DNA of 64,000 nt from Synechococcus elongatus PCC 11801 (GTDB taxonomy: Bacteria > Cyanobacteriota > Cyanobacteriia > Synechococcales > Synechococcaceae): NCBI RefSeq assembly GCF_003846445.2, contig NZ_CP030139.2:1178001-1242000 (forward strand), given 5' to 3'. The translations under genes and the position numbers were made by a program. Below are positions 27,883 through 37,077 of this stretch, piece by piece. The notes beneath the pieces were generated by a model. It saw nothing but the letters and a program-made list of their open reading frames with translations. It searched no databases and had not been told where the DNA came from. The first letter of the stretch is position 1. Every line of letters begins with the position of its first letter.

Positions 27883-28692
27883 CTAGGCACCGCCTAGCCA
27901 ACGGCGGACTGTGGCAGGGCGCACACCAGCCTGTTGGCTCAAGCGCTGCCGAATCAAAATCTGGAGCTGCTCACGAACTTGAATGAGTTGCGTCTCTTGT
28001 TCTGCTCTGCGCTCTTGCTCTTCTTGCAGCAGTGATTCCAGCGCGGTCAAGTTGTCGTGGAGTTGCTGGATGGTTTGCTCGCGCACCTGCAGATTACTAA
28101 TGAGCTCCCGATTCTGCTCATCTAAACGGCTGGCTTGGCTGGTCAGACTACCTTGCTGTACTTGCAGTTGCTGAAGGGTCTGGGCCAGCTGATCGCGATC
28201 GGTTTGCGCGAGTTCCATCGCTTCCAAGATTTGTTCGCGCTCTTCCAGTAGCTCTTGAAAATCCTGCGATCGCTGATCAGCTTGGGCTTCAAGGGTCTGT
28301 AAAGCCGTGGTGAGCTGGGCAATTTGGCGATCGCGATCGCTAACTTGAGTGAGTAAATCTTGTTTCTCTTGAACTAACCCTAAGAGAGTGTTTTCTTGGT
28401 CTTTAACCTGCTGCTGCAGTTGACTTACTAAGCGTTCAAGTTGCTGATTGTTTTGGGTCAGGATTGCATTCTCAGCCCGCAGTCGACCGACTTGTCGAAG
28501 ATCTTCGGGAGCTTCTTCAAGTTTCCGCTCCAAGTCTTGAAGTTGCTGACGGAGCTGAATCAAGGTGCGATCGGGATTCAAGACATCCCTGACCCAACTG
28601 CGGACGGCAGCCACGCCCAAAACAGCAGCACCGCCAAAGGTGATGACCTCAAGGGTGCCAGTCAGGACAGCTTGGGTAAGAGCGTAGTTCAT
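27883..28692 (-). CDS. Membrane-anchored coiled-coil protein
   Basis: 269 residues from the ATG at 28692 (MNYALTQAVLTGTLEVITF). The longer frame to 28794 overlaps sfsA and has an unlikely Cys/Phe-rich start. A hydrophobic N-terminal segment (about 8-30) is followed by a near-continuous coiled coil from about 40 to 245, rich in Gln, Glu and Leu with heptad spacing. The last 20 residues (QQAGVRPATVRRWLGGA) look like a helix-turn-helix fragment (A-G-V...TVRRWL). Such proteins can be scaffolds or tethers. I do not recognise the family. It starts about 80 bp after sfsA on the same strand. Confidence 0.75.
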   Translation of the reverse strand: MNYALTQAVLTGTLEVITFGGAAVLGVAAVRSWVRDVLNPDRTLIQLRQQLQDLERKLEEAPEDLRQVGRLRAENAILTQNNQQLERLVSQLQQQVKDQENTLLGLVQEKQDLLTQVSDRDRQIAQLTTALQTLEAQADQRSQDFQELLEEREQILEAMELAQTDRDQLAQTLQQLQVQQGSLTSQASRLDEQNRELISNLQVREQTIQQLHDNLTALESLLQEEQERRAEQETQLIQVREQLQILIRQRLSQQAGVRPATVRRWLGGA

Positions 28693-28771
28693 AGCAAAGC
28701 AACAGAAGCGATCGCAGCCTAGCGCAGGTTCCAGAAGAAACCCAAGTGCATCCTGAACATCACTGATCCCT

Positions 28772-29482
28772 CTAGAGTTGCAAAGGGGCCACACCTAGAA
28801 AATCAATTCCTTCAGGACTGATCTGGAACTGACAGGGATAGACTTCAAGTCCTGCTGCTACGCCAGTCCGCAACAGTTGGCCATAGACCGGATCAGCGCT
28901 GTCACCCGGTGCAAAGGCGGTGCAATCACCGCGATTGATGAAGTAGAGCATCACCGCTCGCGCTTCCGGTAGCAGGGCTGTCAGCTCTCGGAGATGCTTT
29001 TGGCCACGGGTCGTAACGGTATCGGGGAAAAGCGCTAGACGGCCATCTGTCCAGGTCGTGTTTTTGACCTCGACGTAGATGGGGCGATCGCCTTCTAGTC
29101 GAAAGTCCACCCGACTGTTTTCACCGTAGGGAACCTCCCGCTGGACTGTGCCGTAGTCACCTAGAGCGGTTAGATAATGCTGCTCCAACAGGGCTTGAAC
29201 CACACGATTGGGCAAGCCGGTGTTGACGCCTACCCAAGTCGGTTCGTTGTCCGTTACCTCAATCAGCTCCCAGGTGTAGGCCAGCTTGCGCTTAGGGTTA
29301 TCCGATTTCGAGACGTAGACAGGATTACCGATCTGGCAGATACCTGTCATTGGACCTGTGTTGGGACAGTGAGCAGTAATCGTCTCACCACTGTCGAGTT
29401 CAATATCGGCAAAAAAGCGTTTGTAGCGCTGGAGCAGGCGCCCCCGCAACAGAGGGGGATAGGTGTAGAGCCGCTGAGGCAT
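28772..29482 (-). CDS. sfsA: SfsA family DNA/RNA nuclease
   Basis: 236 residues. The OB-like N-terminal part has RGRLLQRYKRFFADIELDSG and ITAHCPNTGPMTGI. The nuclease core has SRVDFRLEG followed by YVEVKNTTW, a PD-(D/E)xK-like site, with FPDTVTTRGQKHLREL after it. SfsA was named for sugar fermentation stimulation in E. coli and later shown to have nuclease fold and activity. The physiological role remains unclear. It is divergent from murJ with 47 bp between starts. Confidence 0.92.
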   Translation of the reverse strand: MPQRLYTYPPLLRGRLLQRYKRFFADIELDSGETITAHCPNTGPMTGICQIGNPVYVSKSDNPKRKLAYTWELIEVTDNEPTWVGVNTGLPNRVVQALLEQHYLTALGDYGTVQREVPYGENSRVDFRLEGDRPIYVEVKNTTWTDGRLALFPDTVTTRGQKHLRELTALLPEARAVMLYFINRGDCTAFAPGDSADPVYGQLLRTGVAAGLEVYPCQFQISPEGIDFLGVAPLQL

Positions 29483-29529
29483 GGGGGCGTCGTAGACTGT
29501 TCAGGCCGTCATCCATTCTTTCGCATCCT

Positions 29530-31152
29530 GTGCCAGACGCTCCTAAACCGGCCCGATCGCTTGCTGGCATTGCTGGCATCGTTGCTGTGGCCACCCTGCT
29601 CAGCAAAGTTTTTGGACTGGTCCGGCAACAGGCGATCGCGGCCGCCTTTGGGGTTGGGCCAGCCTTCGATGCCTACAACTATGCCTACGTCATTCCGGGC
29701 TTCCTGCTCATTCTATTGGGGGGGATTAACGGTCCTTTTCACAGTGCGATGGTCAGTGTTCTTGCCAAGCGCGATCGCCGCGACAGTGGCCCCTTGGTCG
29801 AAACGATTACGACCCTTGTTGGCATCAGTCTGCTGATCGTCACCGTGCTGCTGGTGATCTTTGCTGATCCGCTGATCGGTTTGGTTGCACCGGGTCTGGA
29901 CCTAACGCCGACCGGTCAAGAAACAAGGGCGATCGCGGTTCTTCAGCTGCGGATCATGGCACCGATGGCCTTGCTCGCAGGGTTGATTGGCATTGGCTTT
30001 GGCGTGCTCAACGCCGCTGATACCTACTGGCTACCCTCAGTCAGCCCGCTCTTTTCCAGCTTGGCTGTGATTGGTGGCGTCGGGGTGTTGTGGTGGCAAG
30101 TCGGCAGCCAAATCACCAGTCCCCAACTCGCAATTCTGGGCGGCATTGTGTTGGCAGGTAGCACGCTGCTAGGCGCGATCCTGCAATGGGTGATTCAACT
30201 GCCCGCCCAGTTTCGTCATGGCCTCGCCGGACTGCGATTGCGCTTTGAATGGCAACGTCCCGAGGTACAAGCAGTCCTGAAAATTCTCGGCCCTGCCACT
30301 TTTTCTTCAGGCATGCTGCAGATCAACGTCTACACCGATCTGTTCTTTGCCTCCTTCATTCCCCAAGCCGCCGCCGGTTTAGGCTATGCCGGTCTACTGG
30401 TGCAAACTCCCCTCGGCATTCTCTCGAATGTCATTTTGGTACCGTTGTTGCCGGTGCTCTCTCGTCTAGCAGAGCCGGAGCAATGGCCAGAACTGAAGCA
30501 GCGGATCCGTCAGGGCTTATTTTTGACTGCGCTGTTGATGCTGCCCCTCGGAGCTTTGATGGCAGCACTAGCTTTCCCAATCGTGCAGTTGGTCTACGAG
30601 CGCGGCGCCTTTCAAACTGAAGCAACTGATCTGGTGGCTTCGCTGCTGGTGGCCTACAGCATCGGTATGTTTGTCTACCTCGGGCGCGATGTCCTAGTGC
30701 GGGTTTTCTATGCCCTAGGCGATGGTCAGACTCCATTCCGCATCAGCATCTTCAATATCTTCCTCAATGCCCTGTTCGACTGGCTGCTGCTCAAACCCTT
30801 TGGCGCACCCGGTTTAGTCTTGGCCACCGTAGGCGTCAACCTTGTCTCTCTTATTGCCCTGCTCTGGATTTTGCATCGTCGACTGAAAGGATTGCCTCTC
30901 CTGCCATGGGGGAGCTGGATTGCGCTACTCAGTGCTTGGAGCTTTGGCTGTGGGGTCTTGGCCTACGGTGCTCAACTGGGGCTCGATCGCCTCTGGCCCG
31001 CGCAGAATCTGATCCTGCTGATTGTGAAACTGGCGATCGCGAGTGGCGTGGGTTTACTGGCTTTTGCTCTGCCGGTCAGTCGTTTGCCTCTACCAGAAGT
31101 TCAGCAACTGCGCGATCGCCTGCTCCGTCGTCGGCAGCCAGTGGATTCCTAA
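29530..31152 (+). CDS. murJ: Lipid II flippase MurJ (MviN family)
   Basis: 540 residues with about 14 hydrophobic helices of the MOP superfamily. The N-terminal signature SLAGIAGIVAVATLLSKVFGLVRQ and NYAYVIPGFLLILLGG are typical. It flips the lipid-linked peptidoglycan precursor across the inner membrane. GTG start at 29530, because the conserved ARSLAGIAGI follows ten residues later and no ATG fits. Convergent with the small basic protein gene, 13 bp apart. A WzxE-like role in exopolysaccharide export is less likely given the MurJ-type length. Confidence 0.92.
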   Translation: MPDAPKPARSLAGIAGIVAVATLLSKVFGLVRQQAIAAAFGVGPAFDAYNYAYVIPGFLLILLGGINGPFHSAMVSVLAKRDRRDSGPLVETITTLVGISLLIVTVLLVIFADPLIGLVAPGLDLTPTGQETRAIAVLQLRIMAPMALLAGLIGIGFGVLNAADTYWLPSVSPLFSSLAVIGGVGVLWWQVGSQITSPQLAILGGIVLAGSTLLGAILQWVIQLPAQFRHGLAGLRLRFEWQRPEVQAVLKILGPATFSSGMLQINVYTDLFFASFIPQAAAGLGYAGLLVQTPLGILSNVILVPLLPVLSRLAEPEQWPELKQRIRQGLFLTALLMLPLGALMAALAFPIVQLVYERGAFQTEATDLVASLLVAYSIGMFVYLGRDVLVRVFYALGDGQTPFRISIFNIFLNALFDWLLLKPFGAPGLVLATVGVNLVSLIALLWILHRRLKGLPLLPWGSWIALLSAWSFGCGVLAYGAQLGLDRLWPAQNLILLIVKLAIASGVGLLAFALPVSRLPLPEVQQLRDRLLRRRQPVDS

Positions 31153-31165
31153 CAGCGCCGCCACC

Positions 31166-31498
31166 TTATTTGGCGGGACCAGAACCAGAGGTTTTACGTT
31201 TGCGGGGCGATCGCGTTGTTTTCGCTTTCGACGCTGTGGCGGCGGGTTTACGCTGACGGGTTGGAGTTGATTTGGGCGCAGTGGCTGGCTCGGGCTCTTC
31301 CACAAACGGCCCAGCAGCATCGAGTACTGCTTGGTTTTGAGCCACATACTCTTCCAGAATCGCCAGCACCAAGCCACTGAGATCGGGCTTGCCCTTGTGC
31401 TGGCCACTGTTGTGATAGAAACCCTTAATCAACGCCAACTGCTTCAATTGCTGGCGTAAATCTTCCTCAACGCGGACACCAAAAATTTTTTTTGCCAT
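31166..31498 (-). CDS. Small protein with RHH-like domain and basic histone-like tail
   Basis: 110 residues from the ATG at 31498. The N-terminal 60 residues (KKIFGVRVEEDLRQQLKQLA and SGLVLAILEEYVAQNQ) look like a strand and two helices of a ribbon-helix-helix domain. The tail from about 75 is Lys/Arg/Ala/Pro/Thr-rich with RSPRKRK and repeated P-x-K/R steps, like histone H1 or AT-hook tails. DNA binding is a reasonable inference; no partner is known. The start codon is followed by a run of eight A's, which could cause slippage. It lies downstream of speD on the same strand, separated by a terminator. Confidence 0.72.
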   Translation of the reverse strand: MAKKIFGVRVEEDLRQQLKQLALIKGFYHNSGQHKGKPDLSGLVLAILEEYVAQNQAVLDAAGPFVEEPEPATAPKSTPTRQRKPAATASKAKTTRSPRKRKTSGSGPAK

Positions 31499-31528
31499 GG
31501 TTCGTTCATGTGCTGTGCAGCAAAGAAA

Positions 31529-31578
31529 AACAACGGAAAAGAGAAGGCGGCCCCCAGACTTCGGTTCAAGGAGCCGCC
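31529..31578 (-). terminator. speD terminator
   Basis: On the minus strand GGCGGCTCC (31578-31570) pairs with GGGGCCGCC (31554-31546), a 9-bp stem with one T-G pair. It is followed by TTCTCTTTTCC and further T-rich sequence to 31529. It begins about 38 bases after the speD stop. Confidence 0.75.
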
Positions 31579-31615
31579 CACCGCTAATCACTAGATTGAA
31601 TCGATGACCTTGGCG

Positions 31616-32035
31616 TTAGGCCGGCACGCGCTCGTGTTCGCGAATCGCAGCGGGAGGCCGTCTGACAATACTGTGCAGACTATGATGTTCAGCTTTGAAA
31701 GCTTGAATGAGATGGTGGCAGGCGACTTCGGGCTGAGTGTGGTCGCCGCAAGTAAAGACATCCACCGCTGCATAGCCATTTTCGGGCCAGGTGTGGATGG
31801 AGATATGGGATTCAGCCAGCAGTGCTAGAGCTGTCACGCCCTGAGGTTCAAACTCATGGCAGACCTGATTGAGGAGAGTCGCTCCGGCAGCGATCGCGGC
31901 TTCACGAATCGAACGATCTACGTAAGCAGCATCATTGAGCAGTTCACCGGCACAGCCGTAGATCTCAAGGATGCAGTGCCGTCCAACACCGAGTGCAGGA
32001 GGATCAGCCAAGAGGGGATTGAGGGAGACGGTCAT
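31616..32035 (-). CDS. speD: S-adenosylmethionine decarboxylase proenzyme
   Basis: 139 residues, the prokaryotic class 1B size. The proenzyme self-cleaves between E75 and S76 in LLAESHISIHTWPE, and Ser76 becomes the pyruvoyl cofactor. H81 and C96 (VFTCGDH) correspond to the processing and catalytic residues of the Thermotoga enzyme. It makes decarboxylated SAM, the aminopropyl donor for spermidine. GGAG lies 4-8 bases before the ATG. A plausible promoter and a palindromic operator-like element lie just upstream (see that entry). Monocistronic. Confidence 0.96.
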   Translation of the reverse strand: MTVSLNPLLADPPALGVGRHCILEIYGCAGELLNDAAYVDRSIREAAIAAGATLLNQVCHEFEPQGVTALALLAESHISIHTWPENGYAAVDVFTCGDHTQPEVACHHLIQAFKAEHHSLHSIVRRPPAAIREHERVPA

Positions 32036-32043
32036 GGTTCTCC

Positions 32044-32099
32044 GTTAAACAAAGACAACCTGTTAAACAGGTATAACTTGTTCTCTGTATTTTTAGCAA
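32044..32099 (-). promoter_or_regulatory. speD promoter with overlapping palindrome
   Basis: On the minus strand TTGCTA (32099-32094) and TATACC (32075-32070) are separated by 18 bp. The palindrome ACCTGTTTAACAGGT (32072-32058) overlaps the -10 and the predicted start point. A second TGTTTAAC copy lies at 32051-32044. The layout is that of a repressor operator; the regulator is unknown. Confidence 0.45.
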
Positions 32100-32308
32100 G
32101 CGATCGCGCCAAATTCGTGTGGGACTGCGGGAAGTCGCCAATTCTTGAGCATGGCGATCGCGCAGTTAGAGAACCGCAAGCAGCAACCTGAGTCAGCAGG
32201 CAAAGACTGACGCTGCTTGAGTTGTACGCGTTTTACAAAATATCAGGCAATGAGCCACTGTTGAATATCACTACTGCCTGCAGTAGCTCAATTTCGATTC
32301 AGTGCAAC

Positions 32309-33352
32309 CTAGCCTTCTTCGTATTCTGGCTGACGTTGGTGCTGGGGCAGCTGCAGTTCAGGACTGTTATCTGGCTCGGCCCATGCGTCCCCAAACGGAT
32401 CATCATCTTGGGGCAGCGGTTGTGGGTTGCTCGCCCGAGTTGGTGCGGGTCGTGCTGAATCAGCACGACGTTGGACGCGGGGTGCAGGCAGATCGTCGTA
32501 GCCTTCATCTTCGTCGATGTAGCGATCGCGGCTAGGCTGTTGCGATCGCGGGCGAGGTGCAGGCTCATCTTCCCAGCGACGTTGTGCGGGTGCCGCTTCT
32601 TCCTCGTCCATGTAGAGACGACGGGCAGCCGGACGACTTTGGCGCAGCGGTTCAACCAGTTCTTCTTGGCGGCGATCTTCGCGCCGAGCGCGGAACGGTT
32701 GCTGGCTGTAATCCCGTTGCGGCGGCAGCGGTTCACCGGCACCGAGCTGATTTTCGACTGGGGTAATCGGTAGGGAGTAGCGATCGTACTCGTCGTCGTC
32801 CCAACCACCGAGCCCCAGTTTCTCGAGCAGGCCAGCGGTCAGCTGCACCATCCGATCTTCGGCACCCTCAAAGACAATGACGCGATCGGGCCCGCCACTA
32901 ACAATTTCCTGTACGCCCAGCTCAAAGGTACTGAGGACACTTTCCGGCACAAAAGCCAAGCCCAAAGAGGCGATCACTAGGGATTCGAGCTTACCGGTGG
33001 CGATGTCAAACTTAAACCCACGGACACGACCCAGCGGCTCTCCCGCTTCGGTAATCACCTCGCAATTAATCAGATTGCTGAGGCCGATCGCATCGAAATT
33101 GTCTTCAATCACATCGTCGTTATCGACGAGGATGACATCACCGACTTGTCGGATGCTGCTCAGGAACATATAGCGCGGGACGCCGGGCAAGAAGCGCGTC
33201 AGCAAGTTGTCGCGCAAGCCCAAGGCCACTACTTCGCGGCGATCGATATCGACGAGTAACTCACCGACCACGCCCAATCGTCGCCCGCTGTCACGAGTAA
33301 TGACTTGGGTTCCCATAATTTCGGAACGCAACCAAACTTGCTCAGCGGTCAT
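32309..33352 (-). CDS. PRC-barrel domain protein with disordered Arg/acidic tail
   Basis: 347 residues. Two PRC-barrel-like modules are visible at about 5-75 (EIMGTQVITRDSGRRLGVVGEL) and 92-165 (NLINCEVITEAGEPLGRVRGF). The rest, from about 185, is low complexity with alternating RR, EEE, DE and Tyr, plus Pro/Gln-rich stretches. PRC barrels occur in RimM and photosynthetic reaction-centre H subunits and usually bind proteins or RNA. The role of this cyanobacterial version is not known to me. The tail resembles that of Ycf66 in this window. It is monocistronic, divergent from nothing and downstream of smc on the same strand after 143 bp. Confidence 0.8.
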   Translation of the reverse strand: MTAEQVWLRSEIMGTQVITRDSGRRLGVVGELLVDIDRREVVALGLRDNLLTRFLPGVPRYMFLSSIRQVGDVILVDNDDVIEDNFDAIGLSNLINCEVITEAGEPLGRVRGFKFDIATGKLESLVIASLGLAFVPESVLSTFELGVQEIVSGGPDRVIVFEGAEDRMVQLTAGLLEKLGLGGWDDDEYDRYSLPITPVENQLGAGEPLPPQRDYSQQPFRARREDRRQEELVEPLRQSRPAARRLYMDEEEAAPAQRRWEDEPAPRPRSQQPSRDRYIDEDEGYDDLPAPRVQRRADSARPAPTRASNPQPLPQDDDPFGDAWAEPDNSPELQLPQHQRQPEYEEG

Positions 33353-33495
33353 TCTTGAGTCCTATCGTGAGGGACCAATGCTTAGGCCCCAGAAGTGGCG
33401 ACAGCTTGGTCAGAAGCAGTCACTTCGGATTGTGGCTGATGTCGCGACATCTTTACATTGTCGCCCAGCATAAGGCAATCCTAGCGGCCGGTTGG

Positions 33496-36400
33496 CTAGG
33501 GTTGTGGGATCCCCAAGACTTGGGTGTGGGCCCCACGAGCTTGGGTAACGCCAATCGTGCGCTCCGCCGCTTCAATCATGGGGCGCCGGTGGCTGACCAC
33601 AATAAATTGGGCTGCTTGCGCTTGCTGACGAATCACCCGTGCCAGCCGCTCCACGTTAGCACCGTCGAGGAAGCTATCCACTTCGTCGAGGGCATAGAAA
33701 GGGGAGGGCCGATAGCGCTGCAGGGCAAAGATAAAACTGAGAGCCGTCAGGGATTTTTCGCCGCCGGACATCGACGCGAGGCGACGCACCGGTTTGCCCT
33801 TGGGGTGGGCAATTAGATTGAGGCCACTGCTGAAGGGATCTTCAGGGTTGTCCAGCTGCAGTGAGCCGTCGCCGTCAGACAGGTGCGCAAAAATCTCCTG
33901 GAAATTGCGATCGATCGCCTCAAAGGATTCCATAAAGGCGCGTCGACGCAGGGTGGTGAAATTTTCGATGCGCAGCAGTAACTCCGTGCGCTCCGCTTCA
34001 ATCGTGGTCAGCTTCTCTGATAATTCCTCCAGTCGAGCTTGGGTGCGCTCATATTCTTCCAGCGCCAGCATGTTGACTGGCTCCATCGCCTGAATGCGCT
34101 TCGCCAGCGATCGCAGTTCATGCTGCAGCGCTTCCATACCCTGCTGTTGCACCGCTTCCGGAATTTCGGGCAGGGGCTGCGGCAATTCCTGCTGCTGTGC
34201 CTGGAGTTGGGCCTCGAGCTCGTTCAATTGCTGTTGCAGTTCTAGTTGTTGCTGCTGGCGCTTTTCTTGCTGCCAGACCAGATTTTGTCGCTGCGATCGC
34301 TGCTCTTGCAGTTGCCGTTCCGCCCGATCGCGATCGACTTTCTCTTGCCCGAGTTGGGCTTCTAGTTGGGCTTGGCGTTGCTGGAGCTGGGCGATCGCGG
34401 TCGCTTGCTGGCGCTGCTGTTCATCGATCTGAGCAAGACGATTGAGCTGTTCCGCCTGCTGTTGCCGCAGCTGGCTGACTTGGGTTTGGGCTGCAGTGGT
34501 GCGGTCCTGCAAGCGTTTTTGGTCGGTCTGCAATTGCTGCAGCTGTTGTTCGGCTTGGCGCAGAGCCGTTTCCTGTCGCTGGAGCAGCGCCTCTTGCTGT
34601 TGCAGAATCGTTTGCCGCTGCTGCCACTCGCCGTGGATGGGGGAGTCCTCCAATTCCACCAGGGCTTGCCGGAGTACTTGAAGTTGTTCCAGTGCAGCAG
34701 GCAATTCTACGGCCAAGGCTTCCAGCCGTGCCTGGGCATGACTCGCTTGCTGTTGGCGTTGCTGCAGTTCAGCCTTGAGATGTTGCTGTTGTTGCTGCAA
34801 ACGCTGCAGGGTTTGCTGGCGTTGTTGAACAGTCAGTTGCTGCTCGCGTTGTTGCTGGCGGCGATCGTTGAGCGCACTGGCCGCATCTTTAATCACCGCT
34901 TGCAGGTTGAGAATCTGCAACTCACTGCGATCGAGAATGACTTCCAACTGTTCGAGGCGATCGCGAATCGCTCGTACTTCCGCCGATTCGCCGCTATCGG
35001 GACTGCCAAAACTCAATCCGCCCGATCGCCGCGACAAGCTACCGCCAGTCATCGCCCCGCTGGTTTCCAGCAGCTCGCCATCGAGGGTGACGATGCGGTA
35101 CTGACCCATGTAGCGGCGAGCTTGGTCGAGCCGTTCAAAGACAACGGTGCCGCCCAAAACAAACTTGAACACTTCGCGGTAGCGATCGTCGCAATCCACC
35201 AAGGCGATCGCCAAATCAACCAACCCCTCTGGCTGCTGCCAACGCGGAATTTCCGGCTGCTTACCAGCCCGAATGCGGTTGAGGGGTAGGAAGGTAATCC
35301 GACCGGCCTTCTTTTGCTTGAGCAGTTCAATACCTGCTGCTGCAACGCTGTCATCATCGACGACGAGATAGCCCAAACGCCCGCCCGCCGCCACTTCCAA
35401 GGCGACTTGGTAGCGGGGCTCAACTCGTCCAAGTTGGGCCACAAGTCCATGGACACCAGGCAAGCCCGTCTCCAGAATCATTCGCGCAGCGGCCGTGCCT
35501 TGGGTTTCTTGCAGGGCTTGGCGCAAGCTCTCTTGACGATCGAGCTGGCGTTGTTTCTCACGCTGCTCCTTGAGCAGGCGATCGCGGGTTTCCTGTTGGA
35601 TTTGCAGTTCTTCCTCTAGCCGCACAAGCTGATCTGCCGCAGTGACCACCGCCGCTTCCGCTTGGCTGAGAGCGGCACGATCGCCTTCAGCCTGTTCTGT
35701 CTCTAGCTCGGCTGTGACCGTTACCAAGGCCGCTTGGGTTGCCTCCAGTTGTTGCTGCAGTTGAGTTTGGCGCTCCAGCAGTTGGGCCTGTTCTGCTCGC
35801 TGCGGTTCCACTTGAGCCGCGATCGCGTCGGCCTGTTGACGCAGGCTGGTTTGGCGCGTCACCCAGTCTTGGGATTGGGCGGCGAGGGCGTGGGCAGCCT
35901 GCCGTGCAGCCTCCACTTGTTCCAGCGCTTGCTGATACTGCGGCTGTAAGGTTTGGGCGATCGTCGTTTGCAGGGTTTGGGCCTGCTGCGCCTGCTGTTG
36001 TCCTTCCGTCTGCAACTGGGTTTGGGCTTGCAGCAATGCCTGAATTTGCTGCTGCGTCTGGGTTTGAGCCTCGACTAATTCCTGCTGCTGCCGCTGACTC
36101 TGCCGCTGTTCAGCCTCCTGCTGGGCCAGCGCTGCTTGCAGTTTTAGCAGCTCTTCTTCCCCCAGTGCTTTAACCCGTTGATTGAGGCTCTCTAGGGTTA
36201 CTTCCGTCTGCTGAATTTGTTGCTCGAGCGTCTGCTGAGTTTGTTGATCCGTGGCTGCATCAGTCGCTAACTGAGTTAGCGATCGCTGCAGGGTTTGGAC
36301 CTGCTGCTGACCCGCCCGCCAACGCAACACAGCTTCCCAGATCTGCTTGGTCGCCTGTTCTTGGCGCAGCGCTTGATACTTCTGAGCTTTTTCCCGATCC

Positions 36401-37077
36401 TTAGCCAGGCGATCGCGCTGCTCGATCAACTCCTGCTCAACGATCCGGCAGCGATCTTCTCGCTCCTTCACCGATTCGAGTTTGCCTTTGGCCTGCTCGA
36501 TTTTGCGATCGAACTGAGCCACACCCGCCAGCTCATCAATAATTTGGCGGCGATCGCGGGGACTCATTGAAATGATGTTGGTTACATCGCCCTGCAAGAC
36601 GACGTTATAGCCCTCGGGATAAATCCGCAGTCGACTCAGTTGCTCATGCAATTGCTGCAGCGTGCAGGCCTCGCCATTCATGGCGTAGGTGCTGGTATAG
36701 GTGCCCGAGGGTGTCACTCGCAGCTTGCGGCTGACCGTCCACTCCGCCATGCCCGACTGTATGCCAGTGCCTTCTTCCTCTTCTGTCTCCTCTGCTTCGG
36801 GCTGCCAGTCATCGAGGGCAAAGGTAACGCTGACTAGCGTTTCGACCGTGCTACGGCTGCGACTGGCGTAGGTGGAGTTAACCAGATCCGGCAGGCGATC
36901 GGCTCGCATTCCCTTGGAGCTCGAGAGTCCGAGGGCAAACAGCAATGCATCGAGGATGTTGGATTTCCCAGAACCATTCGGCCCCGTCACCACCGTGAAT
37001 TCCGGCAGCAACGGCAGCGAGGTGGTGCCCCCAAAGGACTTGAAATGGCTCAGCTCGATCTGTTTGATGTAGACCAA
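33496..37077 (-). CDS. smc: Chromosome segregation protein SMC
   Basis: 1193 residues, full family length. Walker A GPNGSGKS lies at 32-39. Two long Gln-rich coiled coils flank a hinge at about 530-680 (TGLPGVHGLVAQLGRVEPRYQ, ITFLPLNRI). The C-terminal head has the signature LSGGEKSLTALSFIFAL and Walker B region PFYALDEVDSFLDGANV. SMC dimers compact and segregate the chromosome with ScpA/ScpB, which are not in this window. The start is TTG at 37077, giving the conserved MVYIKQIELSHFKSFGG; no ATG fits. The Gln repeats make several antisense frames look open; they are not genes. Divergent from gcvH. Confidence 0.97.
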   Translation of the reverse strand: MVYIKQIELSHFKSFGGTTSLPLLPEFTVVTGPNGSGKSNILDALLFALGLSSSKGMRADRLPDLVNSTYASRSRSTVETLVSVTFALDDWQPEAEETEEEEGTGIQSGMAEWTVSRKLRVTPSGTYTSTYAMNGEACTLQQLHEQLSRLRIYPEGYNVVLQGDVTNIISMSPRDRRQIIDELAGVAQFDRKIEQAKGKLESVKEREDRCRIVEQELIEQRDRLAKDREKAQKYQALRQEQATKQIWEAVLRWRAGQQQVQTLQRSLTQLATDAATDQQTQQTLEQQIQQTEVTLESLNQRVKALGEEELLKLQAALAQQEAEQRQSQRQQQELVEAQTQTQQQIQALLQAQTQLQTEGQQQAQQAQTLQTTIAQTLQPQYQQALEQVEAARQAAHALAAQSQDWVTRQTSLRQQADAIAAQVEPQRAEQAQLLERQTQLQQQLEATQAALVTVTAELETEQAEGDRAALSQAEAAVVTAADQLVRLEEELQIQQETRDRLLKEQREKQRQLDRQESLRQALQETQGTAAARMILETGLPGVHGLVAQLGRVEPRYQVALEVAAGGRLGYLVVDDDSVAAAGIELLKQKKAGRITFLPLNRIRAGKQPEIPRWQQPEGLVDLAIALVDCDDRYREVFKFVLGGTVVFERLDQARRYMGQYRIVTLDGELLETSGAMTGGSLSRRSGGLSFGSPDSGESAEVRAIRDRLEQLEVILDRSELQILNLQAVIKDAASALNDRRQQQREQQLTVQQRQQTLQRLQQQQQHLKAELQQRQQQASHAQARLEALAVELPAALEQLQVLRQALVELEDSPIHGEWQQRQTILQQQEALLQRQETALRQAEQQLQQLQTDQKRLQDRTTAAQTQVSQLRQQQAEQLNRLAQIDEQQRQQATAIAQLQQRQAQLEAQLGQEKVDRDRAERQLQEQRSQRQNLVWQQEKRQQQQLELQQQLNELEAQLQAQQQELPQPLPEIPEAVQQQGMEALQHELRSLAKRIQAMEPVNMLALEEYERTQARLEELSEKLTTIEAERTELLLRIENFTTLRRRAFMESFEAIDRNFQEIFAHLSDGDGSLQLDNPEDPFSSGLNLIAHPKGKPVRRLASMSGGEKSLTALSFIFALQRYRPSPFYALDEVDSFLDGANVERLARVIRQQAQAAQFIVVSHRRPMIEAAERTIGVTQARGAHTQVLGIPQP

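Noticed and set aside
27717-27986. 89-codon plus-strand frame in the AT-rich gap
   Set aside because: It ends antisense inside the coiled-coil gene, shows no family motif, and has no ribosome binding site that I could see.
34366-35289. Leu-rich 307-codon plus-strand frame opposite smc
   Set aside because: It is the complement of the CAG/CAA-rich Gln coiled-coil region of smc, which reads as Leu-rich sequence in that frame.
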